From assembly GCA_026119855.1 (NCBI GenBank), contig JAOWBW010002495.1, forward strand, positions 1 to 64,000: 64,000 nucleotides of DNA, written 5' to 3'. Source of the stretch: Campanula takesimana (lineage: Eukaryota > Streptophyta > Magnoliopsida > Asterales > Campanulaceae). Below, piece by piece: positions 19,083 through 29,615 of this stretch (the first letter of the stretch is position 1; each line of letters starts with the position of its first letter). Below the pieces are notes generated by a model, which saw nothing but the letters and a program-made list of their open reading frames with translations, was not told the DNA's origin and did not search any database. The position numbers and the translations under genes are program-made.

Positions 19083-19190
19083 TGTTGGTGTTGTGCTCTA
19101 GGCACGTTTGTAAAACGTTGTATGTTATCATTTTATTCATATTAATAAAAGAGATGTTTTGATTATTATTGTTGTTCATGTTTACTTATA
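19083..19190. other. Unassigned fragment, possibly an LTR piece
   Basis: Starts TGTTGGTGTTGTGC exactly where the Tat-A LTR breaks, is AT-rich and holds AATAAAAGAG. The TGTTGG start would suit an LTR end, but no partner or duplication is visible. Confidence 0.25.
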
Positions 19191-19240
19191 TTTTTTTTTC
19201 GGCGAAAGGAGGGCGGTACCTCCCTAGATTTTATTAATAA
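19191..19240 (-). mobile_element. LINE 3'-end stub (about 50 bp, minus)
   Basis: Poly-T followed by the LINE end CGGCGAAAGGAGGGCGGTAC and CTAGATTTTATTAATA: a strongly 5'-truncated insertion, minus strand. Its hairpin is GGAGG-TACCGC-CCTCC. No clear duplication was found. Confidence 0.65.
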
Positions 19241-19259
19241 AGTATCCTCGTCATCGGAG

Positions 19260-19649
19260 ATCTTGAGAGAAGGCAATGCTGTTGCAGATTCGTTAGCTAA
19301 TATGGCTGCAAATGAAGAAAGAAACTCTGAAATCACCTCCTTTCATGATCTCCCACATCTTTGCAAGGGATTTTTTGCTCTTGACAAAGCTCAGCTCCCT
19401 TACACTCGGTTATCTTAGTCTATTTGCTAGATTTTTAATGGCTAGATATTTGTATAAGTTGCTCTATTTATTTAGTAGTCACCCTTCCCTTTATTGTAGA
19501 GGACCTTACAGGATGTGTAAGGCCTCCTTCCATAATTTTTATTTTCAGGTGGTTAAGGCCGTCAAGTCCCCCACCTCGTTTGTAATATCCTTTTTTCATA
19601 TTAATAAAATCTAGGGAGTACCGTCTCCTTTCGCCAAAAAAAAAAAAAA
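19260..19649 (+). mobile_element. 5'-truncated LINE (LINE-3, about 390 bp)
   Basis: Flanked by a 15-16-bp duplication, ATCCTCGTCATCGGAG at 19244-19259 and again at about 19649-19664. It starts inside ORF2 (LREGNAVADSLANMAA) and runs through the TAG at 19416-19418, the 3' UTR, the terminal GGAG-TACCGT-CTCC hairpin and a poly-A. Its sequence is nearly identical to the end of LINE-2. It lies in the acidic tail of the Tat-G Gag. Confidence 0.9.
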
Positions 19650-19936
19650 TCCTCGTCATCGGAGGAGGAGGAAGAGTCGGATGTATTTGAATCAGAGTCA
19701 GAATCATCATCCCTCTTATTTTTTTTCCTAGCATGGGACTCCCCGTCTTTGGAGGGGGTTTTCGACTTCTTATTACTCCTCTTGAGTTCTTGGAGCTCTT
19801 GCAGGACGGTGTCTATGTCTTTGGCGTGACGATCACTCTCACGGGCGGCGATTTCGACTTGCTCTCTGACTTGCTGCTCAAATCGTGCAATGACGGCTTT
19901 GGCGGTTTCCAAGTCAGTGATGGGGGTACCGACCAT
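19650..19936 (-). pseudogene. gag: Tat-G gag, N-terminal part, interrupted by LINE-3
   Basis: A minus-strand frame starting MVGTPITDLETAKAVIARF. A long coiled coil (EQQVREQVEIAARESDRHAKD, then TVLQELQELKRS) leads into a Lys-rich patch (NKKSKTPSK, RKKNKR) and an acidic Ser/Asp run. It breaks at the LINE-3 poly-A and a few codons resume at 19259. No capsid domain is left. Assignment to Gag rests on position behind a Tat-type leader and PBS; the family match is weaker than for Tat-A. Confidence 0.55.
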
Positions 19937-20152
19937 TACTGCAACCTTTTCTAGTCTCTTGGTCGCGGGATCACGGATGTAAATTACTGAAGCGATTGTG
20001 TTGGGAGTATGGAGCTACCTTGCTGATCGGACGGACCTAGAGTGCAGGAACTGTGTCAAATCCAGGCTGGGGTCCCAATAAGTCATCTTTTATGAAATAG
20101 TGTTGACCAACACGGCAGACTCACAGAAAAGGAGAGATATGTCGTACGAGAC
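19937..20152 (-). other. Tat-G leader, part next to gag
   Basis: Non-coding and continuous with 25771 onward when LINE-2 is removed. It ends at the LINE-2 target copy GATATGTCGTACGAGAC (20136-20152). Confidence 0.6.
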
Positions 20153-20380
20153 TTTTTTTTTTGGGCGAAAGGAGACGGTACTCCCTAGATTTTATTAATA
20201 TGAAAAAAGGAGATTACAAACGAGGTGGGGGACTTGACGGCCTTAACCACCTGAAAATAAAAATTATGGGAGGAGGCCTTACACATCCTGTAAGGTCCTC
20301 TACAATAAAGGGAAGGGTGACTACTAAATAAAGAGAGCAACCTATACAAATATCTAGCCATTAAAAATCTAGCAAATAAA

Positions 20381-23300
20381 CTAAGATAACTGAGTGTAAG
20401 GGAGTTGTGCTTTGTCAAGGGCAAAATATCCCTTGCAAAGATGTGGGAGATCATGAAAGGAGGTGATTTCAGAGTTTCTTTCTTCATTTGCAGCCACATT
20501 AGCTAACGAATCTGCAACACCATTGCCTTCTCTCAAGATATGAGTAACCCGGACTTCCATTTGTTCCAAAAGGCGATGAATATGAGCAATGATGTACCAA
20601 ACAGTCCAAGGAATATGATATTCTTTAATGATGATACGAACTAAGACTTGAGAATCTAGTTCCAACCAAACCCGATGAAAGCCACGGTTTTGAGCTAAGA
20701 GAAGGCCATCTCTAGCAGCACAAGCCTCAGCAAACATGTTAGACTGAAATCCATAAAAATTAGAGAAACCATATATGAAATCCCCATGATGGTCACGAAG
20801 AATACCCCCTCCTGAGGCAAGACCCGGATTACCTCGAGAAACACCATCAGTGTTGATTTTAACCCAACCAATACAAGGAGGCTCCCATGTAACCAATCTG
20901 ATTTTGCGTTGGGGATGGGGAGAAGGGCTCAAATTTAAGGCATCAAACAAATGATTATCGCCAAATGTTCTTGGGAATGCCAGATTAAAAGATGTAGCGA
21001 TATTAGAAGTATACAATCGTACCTTATGAATTAAGCTGCTGGAACTCATTTTCATCCCTTCAAATCTGCTTTTATTGCGAGCAACCCAAATTTCCCATAC
21101 AATAAGAGCAGGAAGAAGATTAGATAGCCATTTAGAGAAGGGTGAATGGGGGTGAGAGGGACCATACCACCAGCAAATAAGAGCTTGATTTAGGCTGCCC
21201 AAAGAGGTCCGAATACACAAAGGTCACTGAAATGATCCCAAACATGAATAGCACAACAACTATGAACAAGGATATGATCGATAGAATCCTCACTAGCAGC
21301 TGGACAACACTCACATTTAGATGCAAAGGAGATACCCTTAGTTTTGACCTTGTTATCCGTTGGCAGGCCACCATGCAAAGCACGCCATAAGAACACCGAT
21401 ATCTTCTTTGGAATAAATTTGTTCCAGCAAAATCCAAAGATGGCTGACCTCACCCTCTAAGTTCTACATTCTTGCCATGCGGAGCTTACAGAAAAATTAC
21501 CCGATGAGGAAGGTAACCAAACAGGAATATCCGGGTGTGCAGAGAGGGAAATAGAGTTGCGTTGGATTAGATTCAAAAGATGATCTCCATAGTTAGTCCG
21601 AATGTGGTGAATACGGGGCTGACCATTTTCGAATAAGGAGAAGACCTGGGCATGCGCAAAGGGGACGTCCCCCATAGTGTCATCAACCCATTTTTCATGA
21701 ATAGAAATCTCACCTCTTCCAATACGCTAAGACATATTCTCTTCAACAAAAGGTTTGGCCTTGATCATTCTTTTCCAAGTGTGGGATGAATAAGAAGTTA
21801 AAGTAGCATCCATGGGGTGAATATTCCAGAAATATTTTGCAATCATTAAACTGCTCCATAGAGAATCCATGGTCCGAAGACGCCACCAAAGCTTCATAGC
21901 AAAAGCAAGAGAAAGATCCTCAAACTTGCATAAACCCAAACCACCTTCTTCAACAGGATGACTCATCTTGTCCCATGCGAGCCAATGGCATTTTTTATTA
22001 CCCTCCTTGCTGCTCCAAAAGAACCTTACAATAATCTTCTCTAGAGCCCGGAGAACTCCTTTAGGAGGATCAATAAGGGATAGATAGTAAAGCGGGATCG
22101 CAGCTAAGCAAGATTGAATCAAGGTAAGCTTCACACCAAAAGACAAGAGTTAACCTTTCCAATAATCTAGCCGAGCCTCCATTTTACGAATAAGAGGACT
22201 GAAAATGCTAATCTTTTTCCTACCCGTATATAGAGGGCATCCCAAGTAAAGAAGAGGGAGATTTTGTTTGACAAAACCCGTGATGGCTGCAATAACATCA
22301 TCTCGGTCTCTATTGTTCCCATTGATAAAGCCAGATTTTTGAATGTTAACAAGCTGCCCCGAAAATCTTTGGTACCAATCAAGATATTTCATGTGACATT
22401 CAAGAGATGCTTTGGATCCGTTGCAAAAGATAATAACGTCATCAGCATATGCCAAATTAGAAACCATAGGAGTATTTATATGAATACGATACCTATATTG
22501 TGGATAAACAGAATGAAGATGATTCAAATCTCTACTCATCATCTCTGCTGCAATAATAAAAAGGCATGGAGATAAAGGATCCCCTTGTCTCAGTCCGCGA
22601 GAGGATGGGAAAAAACCACAACTTTCCCCATTAATCAGCACAGAAAACCAGCTATTAGATATGCAACGGTAAATCATATCAATCCACATCTCACTAAACC
22701 CAAATTGCCGCATGACTTTAATTAGCCCAAACCAAGATAATCTATCATAAGCTTTAGCCATATCCAGCTTCAAGGCAACATTGGAACCCCGGACTTTTTT
22801 ATTAATAGACTGCATAATTTCTTGAGCCAGAAGAACATTCTCATGAATAACTCTCCCTTGAACAAAACCACTTTGTTGGGGAGAGATAATGCGAGGAAGA
22901 ATAGGAGCAAGACGATGTGTAAGGAGCTTCGTCACCACTTTATTGCAAAAGTTACACATGCTAATTGGCCTAAGATCAGAGAAGGAAGTAGTAGAATCAA
23001 CCTTTGGGATAGTGACGATCAACGTACTAGTCCAACTTCTCGGCATGGAAAATCCCATAAAGAAGTCCCCAATGGCTCGGCATAAATCCACCTTGATAAT
23101 GTCCCAACAGCCTTTATAAAAGGCCCCCGTAAACCCATCCGGACCAGTAGCACTTTGACCATTCATACCAAAAACAATATCATGAACATCATCCAAGGTG
23201 GGAGTAGCCGTAAGCATAAGGTTATCATCATCATTAATAAGCCTCAGAATCAAAAATAAATATTCATTTGATGGGATTTCACATTGACCTTGGAGCTGAT

Positions 23301-24499
23301 CCGAATAGAATCTCATAGCCTCCTCTTTGATGTCATTCTTGTCCGTGAGCCATTCCCCATGTCTATTCCGAATTCTGTGAATGAAAAGACGTTGCCTCTT
23401 CTTCTTAAATGTAGCATGAAAAAACCTCGTATTTCGATCCCCCTTCTTTAATCCATTTTAAATTAGCCTTTTGAGCCCATAGATCTTCTTCCATATTCAG
23501 TTTCTGAAGGAGATGAGCTTGAGCAAGATGTAGGGATGCCCTTGATTCTTCATTATTCATTTGTTGATGTTGATTCTCACAAGCAAGGACTTCATCTTCC
23601 GTATTCTTGATTTGTTGTTCCACTCTCCCAAAAACATTTTTATTCTAGCCCATAATAGATTTACGAAGCCTACTAAGTTTTTTAGCAAAGCACACCATAG
23701 GCCGGCCCTCCATAGGGGCATCCCAAGAAGTTTTAACAATGTTGCTGAAATCATGATGTTTAAGCCAGATGTTAAGAAACCGAAAAGAGCCTTTGGTGGC
23801 TTCAGACTCAAGTTGAATATTAATAACTAAGGGAGCATGGTCCGAGCAAACCCGAGATAAATGAGTAACACGAGTAAGATGAAACAGATTCAACCATTGC
23901 TCATTGTAAAGAGCACGATCAAGTCGTTGATAAATAGCTCTTCTACCCATCCTTTTATTAGACCAAGTAGTCATACTGCCTTCAAACCCAGCATCCATAA
24001 GATTAGCATATTGAATCATATCTGAAAACTCATTCACCGCCATCTTATTAATAGGTTTACCTCCCACTTTTTCGGTCTGATGAAGCACACAGTTTAGATC
24101 TCCTACCACCATCCAAGGATATTCCACTTCACTAATAGCCATTAATTCCTCCCATAAAGTAATGCGAGAAAATCTGTTACAACTCGCATGCACAAAAGAG
24201 ATCCAGACTGAATCTGTCCATGAAGGATGAGAAATTTGTAGAGTTAAAGCCTGATTAGAGTCCTGAATAACGGAACCATGCATCCCATGCTTCCAAAGAA
24301 CCCAAACCCTATTAGAGACATTAGCCATACCATTTTCACAACCCACCTTTTTAATAATCTGATCCAAAGTAGAACTATCAACTTTAGGCTCATAAATAGC
24401 GATCAAAGACAATCCATAAGAACGAAATAAACGTTTAATTCTTCTCACCGTAGCACAATTAGCAATGCCACGGGCATTCCAACTTATAAATGACACCAT
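20381..24499 (-). pseudogene. ORF2: LINE-2 ORF2 pseudogene
   Basis: The reading frame is broken into at least seven pieces. 23645-24499 holds the EEP endonuclease (MVSFISWNARGIAN, YEPKVD, VGDLNCV, RLDRALYNEQ, CSDHAPL). 22150-23316 holds RT (GPDGFTGAFYKG, RPISMCNF, SGFVQGRVIHEN, KAYDRLSW, GLRQGDPLSP and the active-site YADDVIIF). 21727-22146 and 21190-21675 hold the thumb and zf-RVT (WRALHGGLPT, CECCPAASEDS). 20381-21220 holds a complete-looking RNase H (NTDGVSRGNPGLASGGG, AEACAARDG, ELDSQVLV, REGNGVADSLAN). Frame changes lie near 21200, 21455, 21700, 22148, 23400 and 23640. The catalytic residues survive although the frame is lost, as expected of a once-active copy. Confidence 0.9.
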
Positions 24500-24555
24500 T
24501 AAAAAAACAGATACAAGGAAGTAAATGATGATGAGAAAAGGAGGGGAAATGCTTA

Positions 24556-25770
24556 CAGCATAGGGGATTTCTCCCTACTCTTTTTCTTCTTATGAGAGAC
24601 GGTAGTAAATCCATCATCATCAGTACCCTTATTCTCCATAAGAGCCTCACGCTCCCTTAAATCCAGCTGAAAACCAATAACATGGTTCAGAGAGTGAGCT
24701 GCAAGTGTCCATTTTAGTGGAGGACGAAAGCTTGGATCTTATAGCAGAATCATCGCGTAGAGGGGTTTGCAGTTTAAGAGGATCTTGCACATCAGGCATA
24801 GCAAGTACCCCCTTATCACTACCCAATCCATTCTTCGTTTTAATGGCTGCAAGTTTTTTACTTAACACATCATTGACAGCTTTAGGTAAATAAACACCCC
24901 GTTTTGCTATGTAAACACCCTGAGACTTGGAACTAGTAGCAACATCTTTATGTAGGGGTATATTCCCCTTATTCGAGACATCACCACTCTCAAAATTTTC
25001 CATATCAGTCTTAGATTTACCACTCTGATTACCAGCTTGTTCCGTAGCCACTTTAGTGTCATCCTTCTTTTGGTTCTCCTTGTTCCCAGCAGTAACCTTA
25101 AAACCTGCATTCTTTTTACCGTTTTTATGCCCATCCCCCTCACTATTCTTCTAATACTCAGAGTTGAATATCCGGCAAGAAAAATTATCATGACCTAACA
25201 GAGAACAGTGGCTGCAGTACATGGGTAAATTATCATACTCAACAGTTTGAACAAAACTAGGTAGACAATCACCACAATCAATATGAATTTTCTCAGGAAG
25301 TCTCTTGAGAAGGTCAACTTGCACCAAAATCTTAGCCACACTTGGCCAGATAAATCAGCAGTAGCTTTATAAATCGACATAGGTTTTCCAAAGATGCGAG
25401 CCAATGAAAAAAGAAAAATTTTGTTGAATAAATGAACCGGAAAACCAAGAAGGCTCACCCATACTGGGACAATCTATGAATCCGTTTGAGGTTTCCCAAG
25501 ATGGGGTCCAAACAGAAGTACGCATTGGAAATCGATTAACATACCATACCTCTCTTGTCCAAAGGCGTTGGAAGTCTTCTTCATTAGTAAGTTGGATTAA
25601 CATGTGACGAGTATCAAGATGACCCAATTTATAAGCCCCCTTCAAATGAAATGTAGCAAATGAAATTCGAGCAGCTTCCATAGTAGGACGGCCATTAGGA
25701 AATTTGCCCACCAAAGTCCAAGCAAAAGGTCTCGCAAAGGCCTCAATAGCCTCCTTTGATAACTTCAGAG
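24556..25770 (-). pseudogene. ORF1: LINE-2 ORF1 pseudogene, 5'-truncated
   Basis: Begins inside ORF1 at LKLSKEAIEAFARPFAWTLVGKF, equivalent to LINE-1 ORF1 residue ~86, with the DUF4283 match HMLIQLTNEEDFQRLW. A frameshift near 25470 and another near 25350 separate it from ILVQVDLLKRLPEKIHIDCGD and the knuckle CSHCSLLGHDNFSC (about 25190-25235). Further breaks follow before a Lys-rich end. The Arg/Tyr residues before LKLSKEA are read from flanking Tat-G palindromes, not from the LINE. Confidence 0.85.
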
Positions 25771-27080
25771 GATATCTCGTACGAGACAATGGATGTCTCG
25801 TACGAGACATCTAACCTGATAGTCAGATTTGCAGATTTTAATTCTATTGGTCGGGTGGAATTTAATCCATTTTAAAGAGGTTACTACTCTAGTTCATCCT
25901 GGAACAGTGGATTCTGTCACCCTAGAATATGAGCCCCTTGTTTTTCACCTGTATTGCACTCTCCCAAATGGACAATTCGGGCAAGGGTCCCATATTCTCA
26001 TCGGAATCCACCATTCAATTAACCAAACCTAAGTGATTATGTAGTTGTTTTGCACTTTGTTAAACAACGCATTAATGCAATCAAACCTTGTGAATTTTAA
26101 AGGACAACCGAAAGGGACATGTTGAACGGTGCGGTCGAAACTAAGCCAAAATGGCATCCACAATCCCGCACAAAAATAGTAAAAGTAGGAAAACACAAGC
26201 TCGGATTTCTGTAGAGAGGTTCTCCATGCTTTCAAAATCCGTTGTTCAACATTTTACCGAAGGGACATTCGTCATATTCACAAGGGAGGATTATAGATTG
26301 TAAAGATGCGTTATCTCGGGCAAAGGTTAAAACAACCCTAAGAATCGAACCGACTGGTCTCTAGGAGTGTCTTATTAGCTAGTATGTACGCATGAGGTTG
26401 ATGCAAGGCTTACGGATAAGGCTCTCCATGAACACAGTCTAGGAGCGTGTCACAGAGTGGGTACACCATCTTTGGAGAGACCGGCGAGGGCCATTCGTTA
26501 GAATGGGGGTGCTGACCGACATCCGTCCTCCGATTGGGACCCGGGTTTATAGGGTATGTAGTGCAATTATTCTACATATGTGCATGTGTGTGAGAGTCAA
26601 GATCTAGGTGACAAAGAGAAAATAGAGAGTTTTTTTTTTGAAAGGTAAAACAAAAACATGCAATGGCTGGGCCAAGTGGCTACCTACGTTTCCCTCTTGT
26701 GGAGGAACTCAGGCCGTCGTAGTTCACACATAAAGCAAACGCATGTAAAGCAAAGAATGAAACAATTAGCAAGTACTCCTGCAAAACAAAAGTTAGCCTT
26801 ATGATATATGGGGAGTCTCTTCATCGTTAGGGAGGTCCTAAGACTTAGAAACAGAGGGGCGAGTGGATCTGAAACCCTGTGTACGTGTTTGAACTGAACG
26901 AAAATCCTTTTTCAAACCAGAGAGTCAGACCAGCCGGGCAGAGCTGAGATGTCTTGTACGAGGCAAGTGATCCCTCGTACGAGGCATCTCAGTCAGGGAA
27001 CAGATTACAGTACAGAATGCAGAATTTTGAAACAATGATGATTTCTTTCGACGCAAGTCTAATCCACTTACTGTGATTCA
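25771..27080 (-). other. Tat-G untranslated leader
   Basis: Non-coding. It holds CCCATATTCTCATCGGAATCCACCA (25990-26014), matching Tat-A 17848-17870 and the inverted Tat-B copy near 33230. Paired palindromes occur twice: CTCGTACGAG at 25776 and 25797, and CTTGTACGAG/CTCGTACGAG at 26953 and 26974. No ORF is credible. Confidence 0.7.
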
Positions 27081-27098
27081 TCCCCATCGTAGTAGCCA
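27081..27098 (-). promoter_or_regulatory. Tat-G primer-binding site
   Basis: The minus strand reads TGGCTACTACGATGGGGA one base inside the LTR; it keeps the TGGC-ACT-TGGGGA frame of the other Tat sites. Confidence 0.65.
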
Positions 27099-27099
27099 C

Positions 27100-28097
27100 T
27101 GTTTGCGCGCGGGTTTTTGTTTGACTTCGAGGTGCTTTTTGATTTGTTTTGAGAGTCGCCACCATGTTGTTGTCGGAACACGGACCGAGATATCTGGATT
27201 CGGGGGTTAAGTTATGAATTGGGAAGGTCAAGGAGCACCCAATTCACCCAATCTAGGATTGTTCTTGCTAAGAAATCATCATCATTGTTTCAAAATCATG
27301 CAAAATATATGTAAAAAGAAAACAAACAAATAAATAATTGCTTATTTATTTGGGATGTTGGATCATGTGCTTCGAGACCATCTCCATGGATTGGAGAGGC
27401 TCTAGGCTGATCCTTTAATGGAATCACACTACTTCAAAGACAAAGAAAGAGATGAGAAGGTAGAAAACAAGGAGTTTTACCTAAGCGTTCTTCAAGAATC
27501 CTATGGATGGCCTTGACTAAAGGCCTTGAATCTCCAATAAACTTGGCTTGAATGGTGTTGTGGAGGCTTGAATTTCATGGGTGAGGAAGAAGGACTGATT
27601 ATGGGGACCTCTTTGATCAGATTTTGAGTGGTTTTTTGGGTGAATGAGGATTCTAGCCTTTTTTTGGTTCAAGAACCTCTATATTTATAGGAGTTTTGGA
27701 CCTAGGGTTTTGGCCAAGAAGGTAAGTTATGATGGGAATCCAAGACTTGATTCCCACATAGGTATTTTTGGACTCTATGATCGTCCATTAGGTTTTCCCC
27801 GGATTGCTTAAGTGTTTGCCAAGAAAAGGGGTTAAGATCAACAAGGAAACAGACAAAAACCCGACTGTCAAGGGGGATGTCTCGTACGAGACATCAATGT
27901 CTCGTACGAGGCATCTCAGTGCTGGAATTCACTTTTTGCCCTCTGCAGTAGTTTTAATGTTCATTTTGGCCCCTGACTAACGGAGTCAGTCAGAAACTTA
28001 ACGAAACATGTCCAACTTAACGAGTTTCGACCCAAATCAAAGGCGTGACATAGAAGTAGTGTGATTATGAATGAATGTCCAAAATGGGGTGTCTACA
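27100..28097 (-). repeat. Tat-G 5' LTR (about 998 bp)
   Basis: On the minus strand it opens TGTAGACACCCC, as Tat-B's LTR does, and ends at the PBS. A TATA-like CCTATAAATATAG (minus, about 27681-27693) lies 190 bp downstream of the paired palindromes CTCGTACGAG at 27881 and 27901. Its end differs from the Tat-A/B/C type but keeps GAGAGTCGCCACCATG. Confidence 0.75.
27872..27916. repeat. Paired CG-core palindromes in Tat-G LTR
   Basis: GATGTCTCGTACGAGACATC is a perfect 20-bp palindrome (27876-27895). A second CTCGTACGAG core follows 20 bp on. The identical word recurs as pairs in the leader at 25776/25797 and 26953/26974. Confidence 0.9.
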
Positions 28098-28509
28098 GTA
28101 TGGCCTTTATTCTTTTCCCTAATAGAGTCTATCTGCAAGGACTTTATTGATCACGATGATTCGGTCTTCATAAAGGGTAGTGTCCGTAGGATTGTTATCC
28201 CTAGCCGGAGTCTGATGTTTCGTTCCTTTTTCTTTTTCCCCAGTAAAGTCCACGACTTTATTGCTTATAGATATTCATCTATCCCCAGCGAAAGACAATG
28301 TCTCGTTTCTTTCTCCCCCATTTGCTCGAACTACGGTTGGCTTGATAACCTTTGGATACGTAGGTAGCCTAATATAGGTTCAGCCGCTTGACCAACCTGG
28401 TCACCTTCTTACCTTTCTCTCCCACGATTTGGAACTCATGTTTCAGATCGGTTCCTTTTCTTAATTGATGACCCTCCATGCCTTGCAAGAAGCGTCACCG
28501 AGGGGCTAC
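28098..28509 (+). other. Tat-H 3' internal region and polypurine tract
   Basis: Non-coding. GGATACGTAGGTAGCC (28353-28368) and the following GGTTCAGCC are typical of plant Tat 3' regions and resemble the ACGTAGGCAACC motif of Tat-B (40258). CACCGAGGGGCTAC just before 28510 serves as the polypurine tract. Tat-G's LTR adjoins on the left. Confidence 0.6.
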
Positions 28510-28733
28510 TGTTAGTACCCGATCTGAAGTTGGAGGACTTCTTAGACGTTTAGGAGCCTCCGAGGATCTTTTAAGCAATTATAACCTGACAGGGACTTAT
28601 CCGGCAGTTATCCAGAGTTCTTGATAGACGAAATCGCTTCTAGGTCGAAATCCATCAGAATAATGGACAAATCCCGAGAACAAACTGATAAGGATTCGTT
28701 GAGATCGTTCTAATCACAAAATCTAGAGGATCA

Positions 28734-28784
28734 AGCCGTGCGGCCACTTTGGAGCCGTGTGGCCACTTCTCGGCCGTGCGGCCA
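28734..28784. repeat. Three GCCG-NN-CGGC words upstream of the Tat-H TATA box
   Basis: GCCGTGCGGCCAC (28735), GCCGTGTGGCCAC (28754) and GGCCGTGCGGCCA (28772), spaced 18-19 bp, all with inverted arms around TG and ending about 25 bp before the TATA region. Confidence 0.85.
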
Positions 28785-29520
28785 GTATGTCCTTTTCTCA
28801 GTTTTTTCCTATAAATAGGCCCCTCCTCTCAGCCTATTGAAGACACCTGAAACCCACAGGAAAAAGCTGACAAATGCTCTTCCCAGCCTCTCTCTCTCCC
28901 TCTCAAAACCCTCTCAAACCCTCTCTTTGATCTTGCTTTGATCATCAAAGAGATTCATCACCGCATTCAACCAAAGGAGTGAAGATTCAACCTTCGAAGC
29001 CTCTTCAATCAGTTTGGTAACGCGTTCTTACTACTTAACTATGTAGATCTATTATATTCATTCATATATTGTTAGATCTAGGGTTTTGTTTGTCGTTCGT
29101 GTTCTTGACCGATGATGATATAGGGTTTCCATGAAACCCGCACTAGATCTAGGTCACATATTACTTATGTAATGCATGCTTTCATTATGTTTATGCATCC
29201 ATATTTATATGTTCTTTATGTGTTCTTCATGTTCTTAGTTTAGATTCATAATATGCTCTATAACTAGGGTAGCGATCTTCATGTTTATGTGTTCATTCAT
29301 ATGTATTCATGATGTTCTTGTCATTATGCTAGATCTAAATCTTATAGATTCATAATATGCTAGATCTAGGATTGTAATCCCTATTTATATGCACATGCCA
29401 TAGCCGATGATGATCCTAGGGTTTTATCAAACCCTAATACGATCTAGGAACTACTTCTAACCCTAATCTTTCCCCTCTATATGCATGATCCCGCTTTATC
29501 TCTCCCCATTCTAATTCATC

Positions 29521-29585
29521 AATGAACTACACCGACCTGAGCTTCTCATGATGAGAAGAATGTAGGCAATCTTCGGATCCGGTCT
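29521..29585 (+). other. Structured RNA-like module in Tat-H LTR
   Basis: CTTCTC (29542-29547) pairs with GAGAAG (29553-29558) around the 5-base loop ATGAT. ATC-TTCG-GAT (29569-29578) follows as a cUUCGg tetraloop. The flanks TGAACTAC, GACCTGAGC and GTAGGCA match Tat-B at 40222-40285, where both stems are preserved with different bases. Confidence 0.6.
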
Positions 29586-29594
29586 CAATCACTA

Positions 29595-29615
29595 ACACAC
29601 ACACACACACACACA
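29595..29615. repeat. (CA)n microsatellite
   Basis: About ten CA units at the junction between the Tat-H LTR and the Tat-C leader. Confidence 0.9.

Larger units (their letters stand above)
20153..25770 (-). mobile_element. LINE-2: decayed, slightly 5'-truncated L1-clade LINE
   Basis: Same organisation as LINE-1, with many frameshifts and stops. The target duplication is GATATGTCGTACGAGAC (20136-20152) and GATATCTCGTACGAGAC (25771-25787), 16 of 17 identical. The 5' end falls inside ORF1 upstream of its DUF4283 domain. The target site is one of the palindromic words of Tat-G. The 3' hairpin is GGAG-TACCGT-CTCC. Confidence 0.92.
28510..29597 (+). repeat. Tat-H 3' LTR (1088 bp)
   Basis: Ends are inverted repeats: TGTTAG at the left, CTAACA at the right. 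Upstream of a clear TATA box (CCTATAAATAGGCCCC, 28809-28824) are three GGCCGTGCGGCC-type words (28734, 28753, 28772). CCTCTCTCTC and GATCTAGGGTTTT repeats follow. A structured motif sits near its right end (29541-29578). Confidence 0.75.

Noticed and set aside
19083..19190. Possible LTR of a further retrotransposon
   Set aside because: No second copy, duplication or internal region could be found, so listed only as unassigned fragment.
28098..28367. Plus frame of 98 codons next to the Tat-G LTR
   Set aside because: Falls in a Tat 3' non-coding region with conserved nucleotide motifs; no protein-level support.
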